Source: Dissophora ornata (lineage: Eukaryota; Mortierellomycota; Mortierellomycetes; Mortierellales; Mortierellaceae). From it: DNA of 15,311 nucleotides. This document shows, one piece after another, positions 1 through 9,694 of the stretch (position 1 is its first letter; every line of letters begins with the position of its first letter). The position numbers were made by a program, and so were the translations under genes. Location of the stretch: assembly GCA_025201705.1 (NCBI GenBank), contig MU617347.1, positions 1 through 15,311 of the forward strand, given 5' to 3'. The notes below the pieces were generated by a model that saw nothing but the letters and a program-made list of their open reading frames with translations, had not been told where the DNA came from and made no database searches.

Positions 1-133
1 TTGGACCCCCATGTTCAGGGGAATACGAGTTTGGATGGATTCAACATTTTTTTTTTAAAACCGTTAAATCATTTGTTGTGTCTCGCTACTAACTCTTCTT
101 AATATGAATGGCTCCCTGCTGCAAATGTCATAG
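1..133 (+). other. 3' part of an intron of the velvet gene
   Basis: No conserved coding sequence is seen here. A perfect yeast-type branch point TACTAAC lies at 87-93, 40 bases before an acceptor AG at 132-133. Directly after this AG the reading frame gives DRRPMDPPPIVRLVV, the start of the most conserved velvet block. An in-frame TAG at 131-133 rules out simple read-through from upstream. The residues that normally precede this block (a CGFGDK-like segment) are not encoded in 1-130, so the donor probably lies left of the window. Confidence 0.75.
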
Positions 134-1518
134 GACAGAAGACCGATGGATCCACCACCAATAGTTCGGCTCGTTGTCAGAAACCAAGATGGAACGCCAG
201 CAGATGTCAGGTAAAATATGACCACCGCTTATTAAACACCCTCAGGCCCAGAAGCCACAAGGAAATACCACAGTTGAACATGTGCCTCAAGACACCATAT
301 GATTCACACAAACGGTAGCCTCAGAGAAAAAAACAATGGGCTTCCAAAAAAAAAAAAAATACAGCCATTTTAAGGTTGAGAATCAGGAAAGTCAATCAGT
401 ATACGTGTGTACTGAACATTAAAAAAAAAAAGTGCGTCGGGGCAGAATATACCGAGGTTAAAGTCCGGGAAACGGCAAATACGGGTCTATAGGGATATCG
501 AGACTGAAAAAATTACCGTGCAAAAGGCTACATTGGACAGTCAAAGGGTCTCACCAATATCGCTTTATCATCTTTTCTCTCTCTCTCTCTTTTTTACTAG
601 TCAAATGGACGTCAACTTTTACATGGTGTTGGCAGATATATACTCGGCCGATCAATCCACACCTTGTACTCTGGTCGCCAACCCTGTGTCCAATATGCAA
701 ACAGTACAACTGCCTGTGGCAGGGCAACAGTCTATAGGCGAATCCGTTCTAAGCCTGACGCCAACACAACCTGTGGCGAGTCGTAATTTGACAGGCTCGA
801 CTGTAGCCTCGGGGAACTTACTCACGAATCTTGAGAATGAATCGGGTATCTATTTTGTCTTTCAGGACATTAGTGTGAGGAGTGAAGGCACTTTTACTCT
901 CAAGTTTTCATTTACTTCACCACCAACGTAAGTTTTTTTTTTGTCCTTGTCCCTTTTTTGCTGAATGGAAAGAAATGAAGAAAACGAAAAAAAAAAAAAA
1001 ATCTTGACTTTTTGCTGAAAATATTCTTTTGAATTTTATCATACTCTCGTATGTTGTATAATAATAGCCCTGATGGTCCACCTTCGTCGGTCACGGCCAC
1101 AGTGTTTTCAGAGACCTTTACCATTTACTCCGCCAAACGGTTCCCAGGAATGACCGGTATGTGTTTCTGTTGGGGTGGGGGAGGAGGGGGGAATTGGTTG
1201 GTGTTGGGTCGTGTGTGTGTCTGTGTCTGTGTCCAACCAATTGCTGTGGATCAACATTAATCTGACTTATTTTGGTGGCAATCGATAAAAACTATACTCC
1301 CCCCAAAAACGACAAATCAAATAGAATCGACGGCGCTTTCGAAATGCTTTGCAAAACAAGGGATTAAAATACCCATCCGAAAGGAACCCCGGATCAGCAA
1401 GACCAAGAAGCTGGTGGAGCAGGCAGGCAGTAGCGCATCAAAAGCATCATCGCCTTCTTTTGGAGCATCGGGAGATCGGGACATGGTGTCAGATAGTGAA
1501 GAGGACGATGATGGCTAG
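134..1518 (+). CDS. velB: VelB-like velvet regulator, 5'-partial, 4 exons in window
   Basis: Velvet proteins are nuclear DNA-binding regulators with an NF-kB-like fold. VelB partners VeA/LaeA and VosA to control sporulation, light response and secondary metabolism in Ascomycota. Exons are 134-210, 601-927, 1068-1156 and 1325-1518 (TAG at 1516-1518); their phases join exactly to give 228 residues. In order, the product shows DRRPMDPPPIVRLVV; a SQMDVNFYMVLADIYSAD strand; a variable insert of about 32 residues; RNLTGSTVASGNLL; YFVFQDISVRSEGTFTLKF; and FSETFTIYSAKRFPGMT. It then continues with STALSKCFAKQGIKIPIRK, and a short Ser-rich, acidic tail ends in SEEDDDG. The RNL.GS, SVR.EGTF and SKCFA.QGIKIPIRK motifs and the insert position fit VelB better than VosA, VeA or VelC. 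The first in-frame ATG (146-148) lies inside the conserved block, so the true start is upstream. The 390-bp intron 211-600 joins cleanly in phase, so no exon seems missing there. Confidence 0.88.
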
Positions 1519-1936
1519 AAAAGCCACTGTTGTCGTCGTATGGGTACGGAACGACGACAGAGTCAATTAACAAACAGAAAACAAGTTCAGGCAACAACAG
1601 CAAAAAAAAAAGAAAAAGAAAAAAACAACAACGACAACATGGGGGAAGGACAGAAATCAATCTGTAGGCGCGGCCAAAAAAAAAACTCTTACACATTTTT
1701 TACTTGCACACACACATGGCACATGGCTCATGGCTGTGAAGTTTGGTTCCTTTGTTTGGTCTCTTGCCAGTCGTCCCATATCCATTTATTTCTCAGACTA
1801 CTTTGACATAGACTTTTCATTTATTTTCTTACTTTGCACCATCTCCTTTCAGGAGTCGTTTCTAGTTCTTCGTTTCTAGTCCTAGGGACAATTAATTACA
1901 TGTTTCTCCATGAGGTCGATGGCGCATTCGCACAGC

Positions 1937-1980
1937 GATGATGATGATGGTGATGATGAAGATGAAGAAGATAATAATAA
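1937..1980. repeat. GAT/GAA/AAT trinucleotide microsatellite
   Basis: This is an imperfect run of gatgatgatgatggtgatg type, shifting to gaagatgaagaag and then aataataat. It is an ordinary non-coding microsatellite in the velvet/Spa2 spacer. Confidence 0.85.
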
Positions 1981-2223
1981 CGCTGATAGTGATGGCGATG
2001 GCACCGCAGAGTGAGCCATGACAGCGAGAGCACGTTCGTTTGTGCTCACAAGACGGAATATACCATAATATAATAATGAGGATGGTTCGGTGAGAGCACG
2101 CGATCAGAGCAGCGGAGCAGAGCCCTTCCCGCGGCATGTTCAGATCCGCACACAGGTTACCAGCAGGACCTGACCCGGGGGTGGCTTTGTGCCCGCCGTG
2201 TCCTGGGGATGGGCCGAGGGTAA

Positions 2224-2263
2224 CAAGCACCGACAAGCACTGGCAAGCACTGGCAAGCACTGA
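2224..2263 (+). repeat. Four tandem 10-bp units (CAAGCACTGG)
   Basis: Four head-to-tail 10-bp units are seen: caagcaccga, caagcactgg, caagcactgg and caagcactga. They lie about 440-480 bp upstream of the Spa2 start codon. The 10-bp period places each copy on about the same face of the helix. Whether they bind a factor is unknown. Confidence 0.9.
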
Positions 2264-2374
2264 CATGTGGAGGGGACGGCTGTCTGGTGTCTCGAGGTTG
2301 TCGGCGCTTGTGGGTCGGTGTCGCCTTTCATTTAAAATAGAGTTCGCAAGTGCGGTTCCTGACCACGAATGTAA

Positions 2375-2401
2375 TACGAATCATACGAATCATACGAACC
2401 A
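2375..2401 (+). repeat. Three tandem 9-bp units (TACGAATCA)
   Basis: The units are tacgaatca, tacgaatca and tacgaacca, preceded by a degenerate partial copy from 2366. They lie about 310-330 bp upstream of the Spa2 start codon. Confidence 0.9.
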
Positions 2402-2479
2402 TCCCAGTTTGATTACTCTGGATCACCATCAGCAGCTGCACACCCCATTGCCTTGTTGCCTGTGATTCGCACTCTGCTC

Positions 2480-2650
2480 TGTGCTGGTCTGTTGACACCT
2501 CTCTTCCCTCTCCCGTCGCTCCCCTCGTTGCCACTCCCTACTCCATTCCCTCCTCCATCCCTCTCCCTCTCTCATCTTTATTCTCATCCCCATCTCCTAA
2601 TCACCTTACAGCTCTCTCTCTCTCCCCCTGAACTCGATCCTACCTGTCAT
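2480..2650 (+). promoter_or_regulatory. Pyrimidine-rich tract upstream of Spa2 start
   Basis: The plus strand is strongly C/T-biased here, with ctctctctctct-type blocks, ending about 55 bp before the ATG at 2707. CT-rich blocks are common in fungal core promoters, next to transcription starts or in 5' leaders. The role here is inferred from position and composition only. Confidence 0.5.
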
Positions 2651-2706
2651 CACACCTTGACTAATCCCCACCCATAATCACATCATCTCCTCAAACTTCG
2701 TCCATC

Positions 2707-5700
2707 ATGAACAGAGATCACGACGGAGGCCGCAAGCAGAACGGACAGTGGCAACCGCAGCAGCAATCCTCGCCCTATCTTCAGAACTCACAGCCTCAGA
2801 GGCCACTCCACCCTTCGTCCACCTCCTCCTCTCCCTCTCCTAATCGCTCTTCCTCGCCCCAGCCCTCGTCCCCTGCCAGCCCCAACATGCACATCAACAC
2901 CAAGCCCGGGTCCGTGTCCTCCCAGCAACGATCCAACCCTTCCTCGCCATCTGTGGGATCTGCTGCAAACGCAATGGAAATCGCCGCGAGACACTACGAG
3001 GCCCTGCAAAAATACCTCCTCGCCCATATCTTGAAAGGTAAAAAAAGGCCTCTTGATGCTTTGTTTAATTGGCTTGTGTTTTTAAAGCGGCCATCCAAGT
3101 GAGCCCTCCCCTCCCCCCCTTTTTGTTGTTCAACCGGGGCATCAAAAAAAAATGTTGAGGTCGGAAAACGGCGCTTCACAGCCTTGTTATCCCTGGCTTC
3201 CTTTTTTTTTTTTTTGTTCTCGACCTTTTCCTCAAGATGACTAACAGAACCACTGGCCCACACCTGTCTCCTTTTTTTCCTTTCTACCTTTTCTTTCTTT
3301 TTCATTATGCGTGCGGGGGCAAAACTGTGTCGTATAATTAGAAAAACATGGTGTGAGTGAGCAGCGCATAGCAGCAAGAGAGAAGCTATCAAGACTATTG
3401 CAAAACCAGCTGCAGGATTTATCGACCGACGTCTATGATGAGCTGAATCGTCGGATAGATGGAGCGCAAGGTAATTTTTTTTTTTAATTTGCACAGTTTG
3501 AAGGGAGTGGAATTGTGTCGTTTGGTTCAGTGCCGAGAGCGATGGGGCGAGATCTTATATTGAACACCCGAGTCTTTTTTTGTGTGTGTTTGCGGTGCTG
3601 CAGTGCCGTTTTTGGCTGTGCGAGATGAATTTCATCCAAAGCGTAACCAGGCTCGCCAGAAACTGGCCACCCTTCCTCAGAATCGATTCAAGGATCTGGC
3701 CAGTGATGTCTATGTCCAGCTGGAGCGACAATTCCCCAGTCTTCTGGAGATGTACCCTGTAGGTGGTCCTTTGTTTTTTTTTATTGGTGCAGGATGCTTG
3801 CTACCTGAGAGAACCGTGCTCAGTCGACGCACGTTCATAACTTTTGGGTCGTGTTATTAATATATCATTTATATCATTTATATCCGTGCTGTGTGACACG
3901 TCGCACCTGACACCGCTCGATGTCTCTCATCCATAGCTCAAAGCACTGGAGGAAAAGGAGTTCTTCACACAACCACCACCCACTTATCAGTCTCAGCAAC
4001 AACAGGACCGTGAACCCACAACACCTACGGTTCAACAATCCAATTTGGTGCCCAACGTCGCCACATTCACCATTCAGGACAGTTCCAATGCAGACGAAGA
4101 GGAGTCATACTATCGCTCTCCTGCTCAGCCAGCTCCTCCCACACCTTCGGCTTTGGACGGCAATGTCAACTTTGCCAGTCTCGACAGCTTGATGGCAGAT
4201 CTCGGCAATATCGTCAACAAGGATGGCTCTGAATCCACTGGAGTCCCCAGTCGCGCTCCTAGTAACAAGTCGGACTTGAAGTCAAATCAGGGAAGGAACG
4301 ATTTGATCCGTCTGCCCTCCAAGGGCTCGGAAGCGACATTGAACGGCCTTGGTATCAACACTGGCGTGGTAAGTCGAGCGAGGGAAATAGACAAATTAAT
4401 CCTGTTTTAGATGGTGTGACATTCATTGTCTCGTTGCAAAATTAATTAATTGAACCCCCCGGAACCTCTCTATGTTGGTAGTCATCGGGCGATCAGACGA
4501 TTGAAGAATATGAGGTCCGCATTCAAGCTCTGTGCAAGAGACTTCAACACCTCGAGAGTGAGGTGGGCGATTCAGTCAATCGTCCGGAAGGCTCTCGTCT
4601 TGCCCAGGTAGAACGTCAGCTGGCGAAGCATATGGAATTGTACAATGATCAGTTGTTAAAAGTCACAAAGTTGCAGCTGGACTACAACAAGGTTTTGAAC
4701 GATTATCATGCACAGCTCGAGGTAATGTGTGGTTTGAAGATTATATATATGCTGTTTTGATTTCACGTTTATGTTATTCATTATGGGAAATAACCCAATT
4801 ATATCACCCAAATCCTCCACGTAGACCGTCGATATGGTGAATCATGAAGTCAAGGCATTGGTGACAGAGAACCTGAACCTGAAGCAGAGACATTTGGATG
4901 CTGAGGAGGAGCTTCAATTGGCCTACAACAGGATCAAGTTGCTCGAGGATGAGAATGGTGACCTCAAGGTGGATATCGAAGACGCTCGCCGTGAGCAAAA
5001 GAGAGCTCAAGAAGATGCTGCAGCATCGAGAGAGAATGCAAAGGACAACATGATGAATGCTTCTTCTTCTTTTGCTGCTACTGCTTCCGCTGCTGCTGCT
5101 TCCGCTGCCGCCACAGCAGCAGTCATATCTCCTGTCACTCCGACCTCGGCCAACAGTTTCAACAACATGAATGACAAGTTGGACAACCGCAACGACAACC
5201 GCAACGACAATCGCAATGACAATCGCAATGATCACTTGGAAACGGAGTTGGAGAATGACGCCAAGAACATGGATTGGAATAATGATCGCCAACAGGCTCG
5301 TAACAGTATCGTGATGAATACTGGCTCGGTTGTTCATCAGGGTAGTCTGGAATCTTTGCGTAACGCTGTCGATGATCTGCTGCAGGCTGGAAGGTATATA
5401 TATTTTTTCATTTTTAACTTTCAAGTGTATTTTTTTTTGGCGGCGTAATGATATTTGGTTTTTTTCGATACGCCCGAAATGATCTCTGACGACGAACCGC
5501 CGCTTCTTTCTCTCTCTTTCTCTCAAAACTTAGATCTGACTCGTCATCGGCAGTGCTTGTGAGCATGAAGGCCGTTGTGATTGCATGCAAGGCAGTGACA
5601 GAGGATGTGGAGGACCATGAACACGATGTGGCGGATGACGATCGGTTTGTAGACTTGAAAGAGGAGCTTTCCTCGGGATTGACGCAGCTCATGTCGGCCG

Positions 5701-6524
5701 CCAAGGTTCACTCGAACTCTTTTGAAGAGGAAGAGGACGAATTTGAGCGTACATTGTCAGATCTGGAGGCCGCTGCGGATCAATTGGAGGCGATCGTCAT
5801 GGATATTGTGAACGTCCCCAAGGGTGGTGAGATGGGTAACAATGGAAACGCCATGGAGAATAATAATAACAGCAACAACAACATCCGCGAGAACCCGGCA
5901 CAGGATGGAGGCAAGCCTAATGGCGGCGGCAATGGCGGCAATGGCGGCAATGGCGGTGGCAATGGTGGTAATGCTGCTGGTGATGATCAACCTATGGATG
6001 CCCTGGATCTTAAGGTAAAACATGCTTTTCGCATAGATGCATTTGATGTTATTTCTCGCTTTTCTACACTTTTGGGATACTAAAAGACTAACGTTCACAA
6101 AACAAAACAAAAAAAACAAATATAGATCTACTTGGAGACTCAGACAGGATTGATCGTCTCCACGATCCAGACGCTTTTGACATCTTTGCGGTCGAGTTCT
6201 GATCCTGACGACATCAGTGACGCATCGGACAATATCACCAAGGTTGTAGACCAAGTGATTCGTCAGACACGTATGACACTCGCGACACCAGATGCGGTGG
6301 CGGCACCACAGGCGGCAGAGTTGCAGTCACAGGGTGAGATGGTGTTGGAGGATCTGGAGAATTCGTTGGATCTGTTGATTGAGATGAAAGAGCAATTGGA
6401 GGCGGAACCAGAGTTGGCACAGTCCTCCTCTGCAGAGGCTAAATCTGTGAAGCAGAAGATGGCGAGTGCAAGCTTTGACATTGCAAAGTATACGAAGGAA
6501 CTCGTCAGTTTGATTGAGGACTAA
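2707..6524 (+). CDS. SPA2: Spa2/Sph1-type polarisome scaffold, 8 exons
   Basis: Spa2 scaffolds the polarisome at growing tips, linking formin (Bni1/SepA), Bud6, Pea2 and MAPK components. Exons are 2707-3037, 3342-3470, 3604-3758, 3937-4368, 4482-4721, 4825-5393, 5534-6014 and 6126-6524. They total 2736 bp, or 911 residues, with consistent phases and GT-AG ends throughout. Residues 1-90 are Q/S/P-rich. The first GIT/Spa2 repeat is at about 93-150 (ARHYEALQKYLL, then LSTDVYDELNRR). The second is at about 154-205 (HPKRNQARQKLATLP, then RFKDLASDVYVQLER). A P/Q-rich linker follows. A coiled coil spans about 355-503, then an Ala-rich segment at 509-527 and a DNRN repeat at 548-564. A conserved C-terminal helical region begins near 603 (LESLRNAVDDLLQAG, VVIACKAVTEDVED). 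It is interrupted by N- and G/N-rich linkers at 728-766 and resumes with IYLETQTGLIVSTIQTLL. The start is the first ATG of the open frame and gives the usual disordered N-terminus. The intron 1 acceptor has in-phase alternatives. Confidence 0.9.
3038..3341 (+). other. Spa2 intron 1, with in-phase alternative acceptors
   Basis: The donor gtaaaa is at 3038. The preferred acceptor AG at 3340-3341 gives the linker EKHGVSEQRIA before AREKL. Two further AGs, ending at 3371 and 3374 (the NAGNAG string ATAGCAG), also keep the frame and would delete 10 or 11 residues. At 304 bp this is the longest intron of the gene; the others are about 103-178 bp. Confidence 0.7.
5182..5232 (+). repeat. In-frame 12-bp repeat encoding DNRN units
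   Basis: There are four 12-bp units, two of gacaaccgcaac and two of gacaatcgcaat, then the start of a fifth. They encode DNRN x4 in the Spa2 linker (residues 549-564). The third-base changes come in pairs: units 1-2 are identical and units 3-4 are identical. This suggests stepwise duplication. Confidence 0.9.
5919..5973 (+). repeat. In-frame AATGGCGGC repeat, Asn/Gly linker
   Basis: A run of aatggcggc-type 9-bp units encodes alternating N-G-G in the Spa2 C-terminal linker, within about residues 743-766. It follows an Asn-rich stretch from aataac/aacaac codons. It is probably a flexible, length-variable spacer. Confidence 0.85.
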
Positions 6525-6856
6525 AATAGGGAAAAAGAGAAAAATTCAAAAAAAACGACCAAACCCAACTTCCCAAAGATGCTGGCCAAGTCAGTCCCTC
6601 ACTCACTCACTTACTGAGAGGGTTGACTTGGCATGCATGCAATGACCCACGAAATAATCCCCCCCACGAGCCATGTCTATCGTTTATCCACACACTACAC
6701 CAAAAGATTTCATCTTTTTTTTTTTGTTCTTTTTTTCATCTATTGAAAAAAAAAAATGCATTATTGCTTTTCATTCCACATCACATGCACACACACACAT
6801 TTACACACATCAGTTGTTTATTTATTTTTTTTTCCCTAGTTTCCCCATTCCAACAT

Positions 6857-6862
6857 AATAAA
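6857..6862 (+). terminator. Candidate poly(A) signal AATAAA for Spa2
   Basis: A perfect AATAAA lies 333 bp after the Spa2 stop codon, in a T-rich context. It is the first perfect copy I noted downstream on the plus strand. Fungal poly(A) signals are degenerate, so its use is not certain. Confidence 0.45.
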
Positions 6863-7110
6863 CTCTTAAAAGAATGGGAAATGCCTACCACCTAATTTAT
6901 GATGTGCATATGTTATGATGTATTGCGAGAGCAAGAACGGAGAGAACATGGGCAAACAAATGGAGTTATGTAGTCTAAAAAGTACTGCACTGTCGCCGGA
7001 AAGGAGATGCTCTTGCTCTCATGGGCCCATGGGCACCCTTCCATCTGTTTATGTTGGGATGGCAAAATAATGATTTGCGAAAAGTGGAAGTAGGTGGGAA
7101 CTCGCTTCCA

Positions 7111-7116
7111 ATAAAC
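7111..7116 (+). terminator. Second candidate poly(A) signal AATAAA
   Basis: A perfect AATAAA lies about 590 bp after the Spa2 stop, followed by acatttcatttcatg. It may serve as a distal site. Confidence 0.3.
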
Positions 7117-7550
7117 ATTTCATTTCATGCAGAGCAAAGACCTCCCCTTATCATCCGCAAAAAAAAAACACACAATTGAAAAAAGAAAAAAACGGTTATC
7201 AAGCACATATTAAAACAAAACAACGCTTTTCCTTCCGTTCTGGTTTCCCATCCCGCAAATTGTTTAGTGGGATGAGTGACCCCGAGCTTTTTTTTTATTA
7301 TATTTGTGTTCAGTAACACTGTGCATTTTTGTACACTTGTGTACACCTCTACTCTCTGGCCCTCGCCTTTTTTCATTTCCCCAATTCTCTCTCTTTTGCT
7401 CTCATTCCCCCCTCCTCCCCCTTCTTTTCCCGTCTTCCCTTTTTGTTTCTGTTGCGGCTCATGTGTTTTCTCGTTTGTCTTTTCGTTCGACCTGAACTAA
7501 GCAAAGGTGTATCAATCAACAGCGCGACTCTAATTACAATGGCGAAAAAA

Positions 7551-7586
7551 TAAAAAAAATAAAAAAAATAAAAAAAATAAAAAAAA
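7551..7586 (+). repeat. (TAAAAAAAA)4 tandem repeat
   Basis: Four exact 9-bp units of one T followed by eight A occur in a row, a regularly phased A-tract array in the convergent spacer. Confidence 0.95.
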
Positions 7587-7792
7587 TTGTATTGAATTGA
7601 GACATGGGGAGATTAGAGCAGATTAGAGATGTGTGTGTGCAATGACGACAGGACCGAACCCACGTTTGAAAATAACACAATAATTCTTTGTCGGTGAGCG
7701 TGATCATCTCCCCTCCCCTCGTGTAGTCTAGAGTTTATCGTTTTTTTGTTGTTGAGCATGAACAGAAGAGAGAAGGGGGGAAGGGGGAGGCG

Positions 7793-7849
7793 AATGGTGT
7801 GTGTGTGTGTGTGTGCAACAGCAAATGGTGTGTGTGTGTGTGTGCAACA
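7793..7849 (+). repeat. Duplicated GT microsatellite with shared flanks
   Basis: Two near-identical units, each aatgg + (tg)n + caaca, lie at 7793-7820 and 7824-7849. They differ mainly by one dinucleotide. The flanks are duplicated with the repeat, so the whole block was duplicated rather than only slipped. Confidence 0.9.
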
Positions 7850-8360
7850 TAGGAAGAGTCGAAAGTCGACCTCATTAATATTACAAGACAACTTTATTGT
7901 GCGTACAGTATAGAGCACCTGTTGGCTCACGCGCAGCAAAAGGGCCTTTCGGCTGCATTTTGTTGTACATCTTTCATTAGTGCCAAGTGCCAAGTACCAA
8001 GTACTCCCTCTCCCCCTCCCCTCCTCTCTCTCTGTGTCTCTCGATCGATCTCCCCCCTTACTCTCACTTACTCCTCGGAACAAATGCCTAGGCTACAAAA
8101 AAAAACCCCCCCTGCACACCCTTTTTTGTACCACTGGCGAAGCAATTATTTCCTCCTACGAACGGAAGCTGTACCGCAGTCGATCACGGTTTATGCAGAT
8201 TGAGCGATAGGTCTCTTTCTCTCGCTCTCTCGCTCTCGAGCGTCTCCAATGATTTTAAGCATTGTTGTTGTTTTTTTTGTTTGTTTGAGGTGTGCAATGT
8301 GCTCCCCACCCCCCCACGTTTCCAGTTTTGTTTTGATTTGTTCATGATATTGATATTTTT

Positions 8361-8366
8361 TTTATT
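8361..8366 (-). terminator. Candidate poly(A) signal for C2H2 gene
   Basis: TTTATT on the plus strand reads AATAAA on the minus strand, about 200 bp after the C2H2 stop codon. It lies in a T-rich stretch (A-rich in the transcript). Confidence 0.4.
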
Positions 8367-8566
8367 TTCTTCTTTTTCGTTAAAATGAAGCAAGGTGTAT
8401 ATTTACAAAGAATGAGTTGGGGGGTGGTTGAATGAAAAAGAGCCAGAAATGATGAATGAAGAATCTACAAAGAGAATGATGGTGGGGGGGGGGGGATATC
8501 TACAAAAAAAATAAATGATGTTGCGCGCGCTTGCTCTCAACATATGTGTTTTTTTTTTCTTTTCGT

Positions 8567-9662
8567 TTAAATATGGTTTTCAAGTCGTCGATGTCTCTGA
8601 AGTGCATCACTACGTCCAAACCGGGATGTGCACTGTCTGCATGCATAGGGCTTATTGGCCATGTGCTTGGATTTGACATGACGGTCCAGATCATGTCGTC
8701 GAACAAAGTCCCAATCACACCCGGGCTCGGGACATTTGTGAGGACGCTCACCATTATGTGTGTTCAAGTGAGATCGCAGGTTGAAGGCACGCGTGAAGGA
8801 CTTTGTGCAGCCATCCACTGTGCAAGGGTGCATTCGCTTCTCGATTGTCTCGACTTGAGGTCTTGGTGCCTTCAGGTTCGATGTGGAGGGCGAAGATGAG
8901 GAGGAAGACGAAGACGAAGACGATGGTGGTGATGAAGGAGAAGAATGATCCAATTTTGAAGAATGGCTGTGGATAGAAGACATGGAACTGTTGCGGGAAT
9001 GGCTCGATGCTCCAGAAGCACGACGTTGTGCTGCTGCTGCTGCTGCCGCTGCCGCCACTGATGAAGACGCATCCGACTTTGACCGCTTCGCCATGACGTT
9101 GTTGCCATTGTATATCCGCTCATCATCCCGCTCATGCTTCACACCCGAGGATCGACGTGCCGATCGGTTATTGGGCATCGACAGTGGTGGCACATTCGAA
9201 TCATCTGTTGGGAGATAGCCACCGGGGAAAGCGCCACCCCTGAATTGTTGCTGTTGCTGTTGTTGCTGATGGTCCATCATCATACCTGGTGGAGCGTCAT
9301 CATCCGTCTCACCATACTCTTCCGCATCATCGTCATCATCCTCATCCGAATCGTCTTCCTCGGCAGGCTCCAATGGTGGTTGGACTCGAGTTCCAGGGGC
9401 AGCAAATACAGCGCCGTTAGGAACCTGCAACATACCATGACCAGGCATACCCGCACCTTCACGCTTGCGCTCCAACAAAAAGTCGCCCTGAGGATAGAGC
9501 AGACTGGGATGGGATGCGGACCAGGCCCCCAGACCGAATCCATAGCCAGGACCCGAAGAAGAAGAGCCTGCAGAAGATGAAGAGGACGAAGAACCGGCAG
9601 AGGAAGAACTAGAGGAGGTAGACATGGCTGAAGGATCAAAGTAGCTTTGCTGCTGGAATGGC

Positions 9663-9694
<32 letters not shown>

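Larger units (their letters stand above)
1519..2706. other. Spacer between velvet gene and Spa2 gene
   Basis: This spacer should contain the velvet 3' UTR and the Spa2 promoter and leader. I find no ORF with family-like sequence. It holds A-runs near 1600-1690, a GAT-rich microsatellite near 1937-1980 and an AT-rich patch (ataatataataatga) near 2066-2081. A more GC-rich section at about 2090-2310 contains a 10-bp tandem repeat, followed by a 9-bp tandem repeat at 2375-2401 and a pyrimidine-rich tract from about 2480. A TATA-like tttaaaat sits at 2331-2338. No perfect AATAAA was noted just after the velvet stop. Confidence 0.6.
6525..8566. other. Convergent 3' spacer between Spa2 and C2H2 genes
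   Basis: This 2-kb region lies between two convergent stop codons and shows no credible coding sequence. It should hold both 3' UTRs. Visible content includes AATAAA signals on both strands, many T-runs (about 6715-6740), and C/T-rich blocks at about 7380-7440 and 8005-8060. It also holds an A8-spaced repeat (7551-7586), a duplicated GT microsatellite (7793-7849) and a G-run at about 8484-8494. Confidence 0.7.

Noticed and set aside
146..148. ATG as start codon of the velvet protein
   Set aside because: It lies inside the conserved DRRP.DPPP block. The in-frame residues just upstream also match the family and are preceded by a splice acceptor.
2136..2465. 109-codon plus-strand frame upstream of Spa2
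   Set aside because: It crosses the 10-bp and 9-bp tandem arrays, has no family resemblance and is followed by a separate well-supported start at 2707.
2994..3494. 166-codon minus-strand frame
   Set aside because: It is antisense to Spa2 exons 1-2 and intron 1, with Lys runs that come from T-runs in the intron.
4804..5526. 240-codon minus-strand frame
   Set aside because: It lies opposite Spa2 exon 6, and its hydrophobic and Ser/Gly runs are the antisense of the Ala-rich and DNRN repeats. The plus strand has conserved family sequence and correct splice phase.
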